Source: Salibacterium halotolerans (GTDB lineage Bacteria > Bacillota > Bacilli > Bacillales > Marinococcaceae). From it: a stretch of DNA of 64,000 nt. This document shows, piece by piece, positions 10,519 to 17,832 of this stretch (the first letter of the stretch is position 1; every line of letters starts with the position of its first letter). The notes beneath the pieces are model-generated. The model did no database searches. It was not told the origin of the DNA and worked only from the letters and a program-made list of their open reading frames with translations. Both the position numbers and the translations under genes were made by a program. The stretch is taken from assembly GCF_900115625.1 (NCBI RefSeq), contig NZ_FOXD01000002.1, forward strand, positions 224,509-288,508. The letters run 5' to 3'.

Positions 10519-10546
10519 CACCTATCTGCGGACGGCTCATAGTATA
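10519..10546 (+). promoter_or_regulatory. Candidate sigma-K promoter of dpaAB
   Basis: The -10 box CATAGTATA (10538-10546) fits the mother-cell sigma-K form CATAnnnTA, and CACC at 10519-10522 supplies the short AC-containing -35 element, with a 15-bp spacer. B. subtilis spoVF is sigma-K dependent. The promoter lies 40 bp upstream of dpaA. Confidence 0.6.
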
Positions 10547-10585
10547 GAGAAAGAGTCATTCATGAAAAGAAAGGCGGAGGGGATG

Positions 10586-11503
10586 ATGAAAAAAAACATA
10601 CTGCTTGCAGGCGGGGATGAAAGACAGTTGGAAATGGGGGAATATCTCTATGGAAAAGGGATGTCTGTTACCATGCTCGGCTTTTCAAATGAAAGCGGCA
10701 TACGGGAAGAAATACCCTGTTACCAGGCAGGAGAGGAATTGGAGTGGGAGCGGCTGGATGCTGTTGTTTTTCCGTCGGACGGTATCCATTCCGGATTTAT
10801 CGTTCATGCTCCATTATCAACGTCTCCTTTGAAAATAGAGGAGAACTGGCTGCGGCGGCTTCCACCGGAGTCCCTTATCTTCACCGGCATATCCTCGAGC
10901 GAAGCCGATCAGTGTATGGAAAAAACAGATAGAACGTATACGGCGCTGCTGGAACAGGAAGAAACAGCGCTGTATAATGCGGTACCCACAGCTGAAGGAG
11001 TACTGCTCACTGCGATACAGAGGACAGACCGTACGATTCACAGGTCCCGCGTCGTCATCCTCGGATTCGGCCGCACAGGTAGTGTGATAGCGCGCACGTT
11101 TTTTGCACTTGGCGCATATGCAGAAGTAGGGACCAAAAGCCCCACAGAAAAAGCAAGAGCCGAAACGTACGGACATTCTGTGTTTTTGCTCGATGAGCTG
11201 CCGCAGGCACTGGGACGCGCAGACATCGTCATCAATACGATTCCGGCTTTTCTTTTAACAAAGTCAATGCTGCAAAACGTTTCCCGGCACACGCTAATTA
11301 TCGATATTGCGTCACGTCCGGGTGGTACAGATTTTTCCTATGCATTGGAAAAAGGAATTACCGCTCTATGGACACCCGGCCTTCCCGGGAGAACTGCCCC
11401 GAAAACAGCGGGATATATTCTCGGCAATGTTCTCCTGCAGCTTCTCGAGGATACCACAGAAAATAAGGAAGATCGTCATCCGAAGGGCTGCACGGATGAG
11501 TAA
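10586..11503 (+). CDS. dpaA: Dipicolinate synthase subunit A
   Basis: With DpaB it oxidises dihydroxy-tetrahydrodipicolinate to dipicolinic acid, the spore-core calcium chelator, in the mother cell. The 305-residue product has the NAD(P)-binding Rossmann segment VILGFGRTG near residue 157 and the conserved DIASRPGGTDF and PGLPGRTAPKTAG motifs. ATG 10586 follows GGCGGAGG; the ATG at 10583 is in frame and too close. The next gene dpaB starts 14 bp after the stop with a strong Shine-Dalgarno. The neighbouring partner gene is split by a prophage. Confidence 0.95.
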   Translation: MKKNILLAGGDERQLEMGEYLYGKGMSVTMLGFSNESGIREEIPCYQAGEELEWERLDAVVFPSDGIHSGFIVHAPLSTSPLKIEENWLRRLPPESLIFTGISSSEADQCMEKTDRTYTALLEQEETALYNAVPTAEGVLLTAIQRTDRTIHRSRVVILGFGRTGSVIARTFFALGAYAEVGTKSPTEKARAETYGHSVFLLDELPQALGRADIVINTIPAFLLTKSMLQNVSRHTLIIDIASRPGGTDFSYALEKGITALWTPGLPGRTAPKTAGYILGNVLLQLLEDTTENKEDRHPKGCTDE

Positions 11504-11516
11504 AGGAGGCGTAATC

Positions 11517-11583
11517 ATGCTGCCTTTTGAAAATAAAAAAATAGGATTCGGTGTAACCGGATCGCACTGTACGCTGGAAGAAG
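11517..11583 (+). CDS. dpaB: dpaB (spoVFB) 5' part, interrupted by prophage
   Basis: ATG 11517 follows AAAGGAGG and encodes MLPFENKKIGFGVTGSHCTLEE, the flavoprotein-like N-terminus of dipicolinate synthase subunit B. At GAAG 11580-11583 the homology stops and phage DNA begins; left as it is, the frame runs into phage sequence and ends at 11657 after 46 codons. The remaining codons resume at 57756 in the same frame if the two GAAG copies are joined. The rebuilt protein would be 199 aa, against 200 aa for B. subtilis SpoVFB. In the integrated state no functional DpaB can be made. Confidence 0.95.
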
Positions 11584-11605
11584 TAAATGTTCATCAGTAT
11601 GAAGT
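11580..11605 (+). other. attL
   Basis: The host side ends in GAAG (11580-11583), followed by TAA and the phage half-site ATGTTCATCAGTATGAAGT (11587-11605). This half-site is the exact reverse complement of the arm at 57732-57750. The recombinase stop codon lies 3 bp beyond it. Confidence 0.9.
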
Positions 11606-11607
11606 TA

Positions 11608-13026
11608 TTATTCTTCCAAATTCCATTGTACTTGAACATCGCCGCCAGGGAGTATGATTACTGTTTTAATGACTTTACGAAGCATTTCTCTTTTTTCATC
11701 GAAATCGAGATAGTCCCATGTTTCATTTATATTTTCCATGAGCTGAATTGTTTTTTCACTCGAATTCTTTTTTGGCTTATTAATTTTTAAATCATCTAAA
11801 TGAACCTCTACTCGTTCTCTCTCTGACTCCAGTTTATTAATGCGATCACTAACAAAAGATGCCTTTATCTCACCAGTTTCGATTGCTTCATATAAATTGT
11901 CCAGCTTACTTTCAATCTGCGACAGTTTGTCTTGAAGTTCACGTTGTAGCATCTCATTATCTTCTAAGTTTGTTTCGAGTTCATTTAATTCCTTTTCAAT
12001 CACTTTCCTGTCAAATGAAACACTTCTTATTTTTTGAAGTACTTTGTCTTCTATATCATAACGACGATAATAGCCAAGTTTACATTTAGCAACTTTTCTT
12101 TCCTTTCTTCTTACATGCTGGTCTTTGCACACATAAAAATAGTAAACGTCTTTACTCCCCTTTCTTCTCACATGAGTGATTCCGCAACCGCAAAGCCCGC
12201 ATTTAAGTAAACCTGTGAGCAGGTATTTTCCTTTGTGATATTTTGTGGTCTTTCTTTTTTCCAGTTCGCGCTGAACAGCATTATATGTTTCATCATCCAC
12301 GATAGCTTTGTGTCTGCCTTCTATCACTTGATCATTATGCTTCACTTTCCCTGTGTAAAGAACTCTTGTTAGAATATGCGCCACGCTGTGATGATTAGAA
12401 AGATTTCGCTCGGCTGTTCTATTCTGCGCCCACTCAGAAACCTCTAATCTTGATGCGCCCTTAAGGTACATATCAAACATTGTTCGAACGATATCAGCCT
12501 GTTCTTCATTAACTTCAAGCTGCTGTTCTTCTTTGTTCCAGTTGTAACCGAAGGGTATAGGGCCGCCATGCCAGTAACCTTTACTTGCTCTGTTACGTTG
12601 TCCCGTTGTAAGCCGTTCGATCATCGTGTCCCGTTCTAGCTGAGCGAAAACGGCCAGAATACCAATCATGGCTTTCCCGAATGGACTATCAGTGTCAAAG
12701 GGTTCCGTGGCACTTTTAAATGCACAATTGTTTGTTTCGAACACGTCTTCAAGAAGACGAATGACATCTTGCTGGCTACGGCTGAGTCGATCTAACTTAT
12801 ATACAATGACAGAGTCAATTTTTTGCTCCTCAACGTGATTAATCATTCTCTTTAAAGCTGGCCGATTTGTGTCAGTTCCACTGTATCCATCGTCCACGTA
12901 CAACTTATAGTCATCCCAACCCTGTGATTTACAGAAAGCAATAAGACGTTCTTGCTGGTTATCAACCGAAAAACCGGTTTTAGCTTGTTCTTCAGTACTA
13001 ACTCTTACATAAAGAGCTGCCGTCAT
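11608..13026 (-). CDS. Large serine recombinase (integrase/excisionase of the element)
   Basis: 472-residue large serine recombinase. The N-terminal resolvase domain (1-150) has the nucleophile in YVRVSTEEQ (Ser10) and the LDRLSR and FAQLERD motifs. The recombinase domain follows (about 155-255), then a zinc ribbon with CGLC (276, 279), Cys300 and Cys315, and a coiled-coil arm (about 340-420) as in other large serine integrases. It is transcribed towards attL and stops 3 bp from the phage arm. The start follows AAGGAGA, 14 bp after the upstream gene's stop, so it can be read from the immunity operon; a weak sigma-E-like element lies upstream (13094-13125). Infers: it catalyses insertion into and excision from dpaB. 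Confidence 0.95.
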   Translation of the reverse strand: MTAALYVRVSTEEQAKTGFSVDNQQERLIAFCKSQGWDDYKLYVDDGYSGTDTNRPALKRMINHVEEQKIDSVIVYKLDRLSRSQQDVIRLLEDVFETNNCAFKSATEPFDTDSPFGKAMIGILAVFAQLERDTMIERLTTGQRNRASKGYWHGGPIPFGYNWNKEEQQLEVNEEQADIVRTMFDMYLKGASRLEVSEWAQNRTAERNLSNHHSVAHILTRVLYTGKVKHNDQVIEGRHKAIVDDETYNAVQRELEKRKTTKYHKGKYLLTGLLKCGLCGCGITHVRRKGSKDVYYFYVCKDQHVRRKERKVAKCKLGYYRRYDIEDKVLQKIRSVSFDRKVIEKELNELETNLEDNEMLQRELQDKLSQIESKLDNLYEAIETGEIKASFVSDRINKLESERERVEVHLDDLKINKPKKNSSEKTIQLMENINETWDYLDFDEKREMLRKVIKTVIILPGGDVQVQWNLEE

Positions 13027-13040
13027 ATCTATTTTCTCCT

Positions 13041-13391
13041 TTATGGTAAATTAGGCAGATTAATTTCAGCCAGTTCTTCTAGATCATCACATAATAATAT
13101 GAAATAATCTAATTCATATATATTCTCAGTGGATAATTTACTCTTATGAAGTCTCTTTTTCACGAGATTAATATTAATGCCGAAACGGTGATCATCAAAA
13201 AAATCATTCACTAGCTCGTTCATTGATATTGATAAAGCCTTCAAATCATCGTGAAAATCCTCCGGATAAAATCTCTCGACATCCTGATTTGTAGAGTAGT
13301 AGACAGTATGTTCATCTTCTGGTACACGAGCTTCTAACAGTACCCATTTTGCGTGCAGATCTCCGTCAATTTCATCAAAATAGACCAACAT
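13041..13391 (-). CDS. Acidic protein of unknown function in immunity operon
   Basis: 116-residue acidic protein, not recognised. It overlaps the 3' end of the ImmA/IrrE-like gene by 17 bp and is followed after 14 bp by the recombinase, so the three are probably one transcript. No membrane segment or clear motif is seen; the C-terminus is Leu/Asp/Glu rich (LDYFILLCDDLEELAEI). A partner of the upstream protease is possible from position only. Confidence 0.7.
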   Translation of the reverse strand: MLVYFDEIDGDLHAKWVLLEARVPEDEHTVYYSTNQDVERFYPEDFHDDLKALSISMNELVNDFFDDHRFGININLVKKRLHKSKLSTENIYELDYFILLCDDLEELAEINLPNLP

Positions 13392-14043
13392 AGTTTACCA
13401 CCTCTTGCCCAGTTTGTTTTCGCAATTGATTCATTATGCGCTGGGTTTCGTTTGACCACTCATCTGGGTTATAGGATTTCGATTTAGTCGGAACAGATCC
13501 TTCATAAGCTTGTTTTAATTCTTCCTGTTTCAGCTGCTGCATGACATGAGCGATTCTCTTATTTACGTAAGTTCTCGGGATAACAAAGTCCTCTACAACA
13601 GTATCAATTACAGTTGAGTCACTAAGATTATAATGCTTCAACATATGATAGGGCAGGGAAGCATAATATTCGAATAGCCTTGCGTCGCTTTCAATCCAAT
13701 TAGAAAACATAGAAGCAGGATCCACGAATCGATTAACGTCGACATGCCGAAGAATGTGGCCGAGTTCGTGAAAAAAATGTAATCTTTGATACTCTTTTGG
13801 TACCCTGGTACAAATATAAATCTCCGGAGAACCTAATAACATATCATGTTTAGAAGGATGACGCCAAAACGTCAATTTAATATCTAATTTTTGAGCAATA
13901 TTTTCTTCATTAATCTGATCCGGCGCCTCAATGTTCAACCCTTCGTAAAGATCAATAACAAAATCTTCTCGATGTGTATGCATAGAATCACGCTCCGATA
14001 GAATATATGTTCGGTTTATGGGTAAAAGAAAAGCTCTTACCAT
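13375..14043 (-). CDS. ImmA/IrrE family metalloprotease
   Basis: Zinc peptidase of the ImmA/IrrE (DUF955) family, which in ICEBs1 and many prophages cleaves the cI-like repressor to trigger induction. The HELGH motif (HFFHELGHILRH) is present near the middle of the 222-residue product. ATG 14043 has AAAGG seven bases upstream; ATG 13983 with GGAG is an alternative start. The target is probably the cI-like repressor at 14869-15285, which is inference from position. Confidence 0.88.
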   Translation of the reverse strand: MVRAFLLPINRTYILSERDSMHTHREDFVIDLYEGLNIEAPDQINEENIAQKLDIKLTFWRHPSKHDMLLGSPEIYICTRVPKEYQRLHFFHELGHILRHVDVNRFVDPASMFSNWIESDARLFEYYASLPYHMLKHYNLSDSTVIDTVVEDFVIPRTYVNKRIAHVMQQLKQEELKQAYEGSVPTKSKSYNPDEWSNETQRIMNQLRKQTGQEVVNYVGLF

Positions 14044-14068
14044 GTAAAAGCCTTTCTTTTTATCGAAA

Positions 14069-14791
14069 TTATTGGAGTCCAATTTGGGATTTAGACGACA
14101 GTTCGCCACCTTGGAACATCAATGTCGCATTTGCTCCCATACCACTTTCTCCATAATATGTGTAAGTGACGGTATAGTATTGAGAACCTTCTTCTCCTGA
14201 TTCAGATGTCACTTCACCTTCTCCACCTACAATGTCAAACACTTCTTGTGTTGTCATGCCATTCTCTAATTGGTCGAACTGTTCCATAGTTATTGTTACA
14301 TCTGATTCGCCACCACTCAGCCCTGCTTGAGCTTTATTGGTTAGTTCACCGTTTTGGAAAGTGAAGTTGGCATTTCCACCAAACGCATCGGAAGTTTCCC
14401 AAGAATACATAATTGTGTGGAATTCAGACCCTTCTTCTCCTGATTCAGACATCACTTCGCCTTCCGAACCAATGATTTCAACGACTTCTTCATAAGTCAT
14501 CCCGCTTTCAATGGAATCAAACTTTTCTTGCGTTATCTCACCTTCATTGGAGCCGGAATTGGAATTATCACCCGAGTCATTATTTGAACTGGATTCTTGG
14601 TTTTGTTCTGAAGATTGGTCCGCACTGTTTGACGTTTCGCTTTCCGATGTTGTCTCTCCTGTTGTCGTCTCAGTGGAAGAATCAGAACCACTACCTGAAT
14701 CATTTCCGCCCCCAGTAAACGCAGCAATGATGATGATAAGCACAATTAAAGCAACAACAGCTGTCAAACAGCCTTTAAATGCTTTCCCCAT
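14069..14791 (-). CDS. Membrane-anchored tandem SmpA/DUF3862-like protein, possible superinfection-exclusion factor
   Basis: 240 aa. Residues 7-25 form one transmembrane anchor (CLTAVVALIVLIIIIAAF); no lipobox cysteine follows. A Ser/Asn/Glu/Gly-rich linker (about 30-90) leads to two homologous repeats, each with a GMTYEEVVEIIG / GMTTQEVFDIVG opening and an ESGEEGS turn. Tandem repeats of this kind occur in Ltp of Streptococcus phage TP-J34, a lysogeny-module lipoprotein that blocks DNA injection by related phages. The same neighbourhood (repressor, ImmA, integrase) supports an exclusion role, which remains inference. Confidence 0.7.
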   Translation of the reverse strand: MGKAFKGCLTAVVALIVLIIIIAAFTGGGNDSGSGSDSSTETTTGETTSESETSNSADQSSEQNQESSSNNDSGDNSNSGSNEGEITQEKFDSIESGMTYEEVVEIIGSEGEVMSESGEEGSEFHTIMYSWETSDAFGGNANFTFQNGELTNKAQAGLSGGESDVTITMEQFDQLENGMTTQEVFDIVGGEGEVTSESGEEGSQYYTVTYTYYGESGMGANATLMFQGGELSSKSQIGLQ

Positions 14792-14868
14792 CTATGTAAC
14801 CCCCCTCAAAAAGTTAATTCCTTATTATCATACAATATTCATAGGTCTTTTTGTCGAATTCGACAAAA

Positions 14869-15285
14869 TCAGACATCATTTTTTTCGTTTTTTCTTTGGC
14901 TCGCCTGCCACAGCTTGTATTTATAGTGATTAATGATATCTTGGACGTCTTCAGGGGAGAGCTTCTTCCATTCCTCGATATCATAAAAGTTTACGCTCTC
15001 ATTCTCCAGCCCATTATCAATCATAAACTGCCGAAGTTCTGCTAGGGGGTCGTATTCTTCTATACTTGGATCGTTTTCCTTAGATTTTCCGAGTAAATAA
15101 TCTGTAGATACATCGAATATCTCAGCTAATTTGACAGTTGTATCATGATTGGGTTCTCTTTTGTCTTCATTCAAGCTTTCATAATAACCATAAGCCTGTC
15201 GAGTCATTCCTAATTTATTTGCAACATCTTGTTGTGTCATTTTCTTTTCTTTTCTTAGCGTCCTCAACTTTTCTTGGAAAATCAT
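14869..15285 (-). CDS. cI-like phage repressor (XRE family)
   Basis: 138 aa. Residues 5-65 form a lambda-repressor-like helix-turn-helix (MTQQDVANKLGMTRQAYGYYES, then VKLAEIFDVSTDYLLGK). The C-terminal 70 residues are acidic and lack a LexA-type autoprotease Ser/Lys pair, which fits control by the nearby ImmA-like protease instead of RecA. It is divergent from the Cro-like gene, with four operators between them. Confidence 0.92.
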   Translation of the reverse strand: MIFQEKLRTLRKEKKMTQQDVANKLGMTRQAYGYYESLNEDKREPNHDTTVKLAEIFDVSTDYLLGKSKENDPSIEEYDPLAELRQFMIDNGLENESVNFYDIEEWKKLSPEDVQDIINHYKYKLWQASQRKNEKNDV

Positions 15286-15324
15286 AATATTCTCCTTAAA
15301 CTACAGTATATTTGCTATTCTAAC

Positions 15325-15431
15325 GCAACTGAAGGTTGCGTAATATATAAAGTAACAAAAAGTTGCAAAAAAGTATTGACAGTAACGAATTGTTGCGTAT
15401 AATAGTAATTAACAAAGCAACAAAACGTTAC
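15325..15431. promoter_or_regulatory. Operator cluster O1-O4 (GYAACN5GTTRC)
   Basis: Four 15-bp dyads share GYAAC-N5-GTTRC: O1 15325-15339, O2 15352-15366, O3 15382-15396, O4 15417-15431. O3 fills the spacer of the rightward early promoter and O4 covers its start region, so binding would block early transcription. O1 and O2 lie on the repressor side. The pattern is directly visible; the assignment to the cI-like and Cro-like proteins is inference. Confidence 0.88.
15376..15403 (+). promoter_or_regulatory. Early rightward promoter
   Basis: Consensus TTGACA (15376-15381), 16-bp spacer, consensus TATAAT (15398-15403). Operator O3 occupies the spacer. Confidence 0.9.
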
Positions 15432-15450
15432 TTTGTTTGGAGGTGAAAAA

Positions 15451-15669
15451 TTGAGAACTTGGCTCGAAGAAGCAAGGAACAACAAAGAGTTAAATCATCG
15501 TCAGGTTGCTGAGAGTGTAGGAATTAAAAGGCAATACTACGGAATGATTGAAAGCGGAGAAAGAACTCCCAGCGTTTCTGTAGCAAAGAATATTGGTAAC
15601 ATATTAGAAGTTGACTGGACTCTTTTTTTTGAACATCAAGGTAACAATACGTTGCAAAAAAGCACTTGA
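15451..15669 (+). CDS. Cro-like XRE family regulator
   Basis: 72-residue single-domain helix-turn-helix protein (LNHRQVAESVGIKRQYYGMIESGERTPS). First gene of the rightward early transcript. The start is TTG 15451, eight bases after GGAGG (15439-15443); the ATG upstream would overlap operator O4. A fifth operator copy lies inside its 3' end, which suggests autoregulation or a roadblock. Confidence 0.85.
   Translation: MRTWLEEARNNKELNHRQVAESVGIKRQYYGMIESGERTPSVSVAKNIGNILEVDWTLFFEHQGNNTLQKST
15641..15655. promoter_or_regulatory. Fifth operator copy O5
   Basis: GTAACAATACGTTGC matches GYAACN5GTTRC exactly and lies within the last codons of the Cro-like gene, about 210 bp from O4. Confidence 0.75.
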
Positions 15670-15719
15670 AGATAATTCAGGTTAGGAGGGTGACAAATAG
15701 AACATCAAATAACAGCACA

Positions 15720-15941
15720 TTAACTCAGGAAGTCATGGCCGGCATCACTCAAACCAATCACTTTGCCACGTCGCAAGTGAACGAGGCCTTCATCAGTGAT
15801 TTTATTAATATGACAGTTGATAAGATCTTGATCGACCTCCGATAAATAAACTTCAGTGATCTCTATGAGGTCAAAGCTGAGTAATCCATCGGACACGGCT
15901 TCGACAAGCAGAAGTATTTCACAGGTTAACTCATTGGTCAA
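15720..15941 (-). CDS. Small winged-helix-like protein on the opposite strand
   Basis: 73 aa from TTG 15941 with AAAGGA upstream. The sequence pattern (helical N-terminus, then NKITDEGLVHLRRGKVIGLSDAGHDFL) resembles a small winged helix with a beta hairpin. It is the only leftward gene inside the early rightward run, so it could be a lysogeny-expressed regulator. The family was not identified. Confidence 0.55.
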   Translation of the reverse strand: MTNELTCEILLLVEAVSDGLLSFDLIEITEVYLSEVDQDLINCHINKITDEGLVHLRRGKVIGLSDAGHDFLS

Positions 15942-16033
15942 TTAAAAAATCCTTTCAAAAATGTAATTTGGTTTAATTATTAGGGCTGTCCTGCAATTAA
16001 TGTTTCATAACATGTATCAAGGGAGGGGTGAAG

Positions 16034-16201
16034 ATGCACAGAACATCAGGAACCAGTAAAGACCCAACGCACTTGAATCAATTCCCGGATCACATCCAGA
16101 AAGACGTGTATCGCATCATTATCGGAGCTTTGAAAAGGGCTCAAACAAACGGAGAACTTCAACAGAAGATTTCCGAAGAGAAAGAAGCAGCTCTCAAATG
16201 A
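16034..16201 (+). CDS. Small hypothetical protein
   Basis: 55-residue open frame from ATG 16034, preceded by GGGAGGGG. The helical, charged C-terminus (ELQQKISEEKEAAL) and the FPDHIQKDVYRIIIGALKRA segment suggest a compact helical protein. No family recognised. It sits in the rightward early run. Confidence 0.55.
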   Translation: MHRTSGTSKDPTHLNQFPDHIQKDVYRIIIGALKRAQTNGELQQKISEEKEAALK

Positions 16202-16280
16202 GAGTTGCATGAATGGACAACCTTTCTATGCTAATCATAACTTTACAGTAATATCCAAAGTAAAAGAAGGAGGAGAACAG

Positions 16281-16871
16281 GTGAATACGGTATATCGAAA
16301 ATCGAATTTAGGGGAATGGCTCCGTCATTTCAGAGTTAACAGCTTTGACGAAAGTGTAAGGTCGCAGCAGGGGCTTGCAAATCGGCTGCACACGGATCAG
16401 AAGAAGATCTCGAACATTGAGCACGGAGCCGAACCAAGGTTGGAATTCGCGTCCGAGTGGTGCAAAGCAACTGGATGGCATGAAGGATGGGATATTGTTG
16501 CTCACATTTATCAGCTGGATCCATTCAGTGTTCCTCCCATTCATCAAGAACTCTCAAAACGATTAAGTGACGCGATTTTGAATATGAAAAAACAAATGCT
16601 GCAGGCATGGAAAGCTTTAGAGGATTTAGAGGAAGTGAACAATTCGAGAAGGCCGACCAAGCCAGTAGAAATCAACCACATTTTGAAGAAGGATGCCTGC
16701 GATCTATTTGATCTCATACCGGCTACGAAAACAATTCTTTATTCATCAGAGCGCGACATTGGCTTAGACATCGAAGATATCACATCGGAATGGACAATGG
16801 GGTGTTTGTCAGATGATTTGATTATCCCTACGTTATCGGAATTGGAGAAGGAATTAGCATCAGCAAGGTGA
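16281..16871 (+). CDS. XRE-like DNA-binding early protein
   Basis: 196 aa from GTG 16281, chosen because AAGGAGGAG (16267-16275) precedes it; the in-frame ATG at 16209 has no comparable site. The N-terminal region (LGEWLRHFRVNSFDESVRSQQGLANRLHTDQKKISNIEHG) is a lambda-repressor-like helix-turn-helix with a longer first turn than usual. The C-terminal half is helical and unassigned. A second regulator besides Cro in the early region is common in Gram-positive prophages. Confidence 0.7.
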   Translation: MNTVYRKSNLGEWLRHFRVNSFDESVRSQQGLANRLHTDQKKISNIEHGAEPRLEFASEWCKATGWHEGWDIVAHIYQLDPFSVPPIHQELSKRLSDAILNMKKQMLQAWKALEDLEEVNNSRRPTKPVEINHILKKDACDLFDLIPATKTILYSSERDIGLDIEDITSEWTMGCLSDDLIIPTLSELEKELASAR

Positions 16872-16883
16872 GGGAGTGGTTAG

Positions 16884-17162
16884 ATGCAGTCAATAACCAA
16901 TTTGGGGGAGTTCATGGAGCAACTTAAAGAACTACCAGAACTTCAAAAGAAAAAAATAGAAGGTATTTTCTACACCACCGAAGGGTTTGAAAAAGCTTAT
17001 ATTCATAACAAGTCGAATACAGTGATTCTTTTCACTTCTGTTTACATTTTTGTAGTTAATTACATGGGATTTTGTGATGAGGTATTTGTAGAGAAAGTTC
17101 ATAAGGAAACGTTTCAAGTTTTAAAAGATTTAGAAGACAACAATATCGGGAGGTACTTATGA
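16884..17162 (+). CDS. Hypothetical early protein
   Basis: 92 aa, not recognised. A hydrophobic stretch (TVILFTSVYIFVVNYMGF, about residues 46-63) could be a buried beta region or a single membrane segment. The stop overlaps the next start (ATGA), so the two are translationally coupled. Confidence 0.6.
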   Translation: MQSITNLGEFMEQLKELPELQKKKIEGIFYTTEGFEKAYIHNKSNTVILFTSVYIFVVNYMGFCDEVFVEKVHKETFQVLKDLEDNNIGRYL

Positions 17163-17374
17163 GAATTGCAAATAAAATAAGCGCTGAATTGCTGGATTAT
17201 GTGCAGGATGGAGACTTACACACAAAGATGGGGAGTGTCCCTTATTCAACAGAAATAAGGAACATAGTGACAGTCGGACACATGATGGAACGGCACACAA
17301 AAAATGCTGACCGCGGCAACGATCAGCAAGAGATAAAAACTAAACAAATATGCGCTATTAAAAATATATCATGA
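17159..17374 (+). CDS. Hypothetical early protein
   Basis: 71 aa, not recognised, coupled to the preceding gene by a four-base overlap. The N-terminal half (ISAELLDYVQDGDL) is helical and the C-terminus is Lys/Asp rich. It ends just before the structured non-coding stretch. Confidence 0.5.
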   Translation: MRIANKISAELLDYVQDGDLHTKMGSVPYSTEIRNIVTVGHMMERHTKNADRGNDQQEIKTKQICAIKNIS

Positions 17375-17387
17375 TTTCTTTGATAAG

Positions 17388-17588
17388 GCAAGGCTTCCAT
17401 AGCTTTGCCCCTGAGGGTATACACGTTACGCCTTCAGGGGTGCAGCTATGCACCATGCCATTACCCTCCTTAGGTGAAGCCGGCTGGGTTGACCGGTTTC
17501 ACCGCAGGGCTGCGAGCACATAAAGTTTCGTTTCTTGGCGCATTACCTCCTCCTCTCTTCGCTCGCAGTCCCGCGGTGCAACCGCACC
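17388..17588 (+). ncRNA. Structured non-coding region, candidate phage ncRNA
   Basis: Six inverted repeats follow one another in about 200 bp: 17388-17408 (8-bp stem), 17408-17440 (10 bp, one mismatch), 17440-17453, 17473-17503 (GGTGAA/TTTCACC plus CCGG/CCGG), 17503-17517 with 17561-17575 (15 positions, 13 Watson-Crick), and 17575-17588 (GGTGC AACC GCACC). The stretch is richer in G and C than the flanking phage genes. A frame from 17474 crosses it but lacks a ribosome-binding site. A structured RNA is inferred; the class is not recognised. Confidence 0.5.
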
Positions 17589-17617
17589 CTATTAATCTAT
17601 TGAAAGGAGTGATTGAC

Positions 17618-17794
17618 TTGATTCTTGCCGAAAAAAGCACAGAACACCGATTCCTTTTCCTTGATAAGAAGGCCACAGAACTACGTAAAAGACAGTTTTC
17701 CTGGACGGAGAGGAGGCGTAATAGAAGGGCAGCACGACTATCCGTTTACTTCAGAATGATCAATGAAAGACATGCAATAACAGATGAAAACTAA
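17618..17794 (+). CDS. Small Arg-rich protein
   Basis: 58 aa from TTG 17618, eight bases after AAAGGAG (17603-17609). The product is strongly basic (WTERRRNRRAARLSVYF) and could bind nucleic acid. An upstream in-frame ATG at 17474 would translate the structured region and is rejected. Not recognised; size and charge would also fit a recombination directionality factor, without other evidence. Confidence 0.5.
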   Translation: MILAEKSTEHRFLFLDKKATELRKRQFSWTERRRNRRAARLSVYFRMINERHAITDEN

Positions 17795-17832
17795 ACAAAT
17801 GTACGCTGCATATCTCCAGAAAGGAGGTCATC

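Noticed and set aside
13375..14109. ImmA/IrrE start at 14109
   Set aside because: It would overlap the 3' end of the upstream gene without a Shine-Dalgarno; 14043 or 13983 fit better.
17474..17617. N-terminal extension of the Arg-rich protein from ATG 17474
   Set aside because: No ribosome-binding site, and the stretch is a run of hairpins; TTG 17618 has AAAGGAG at the right distance.
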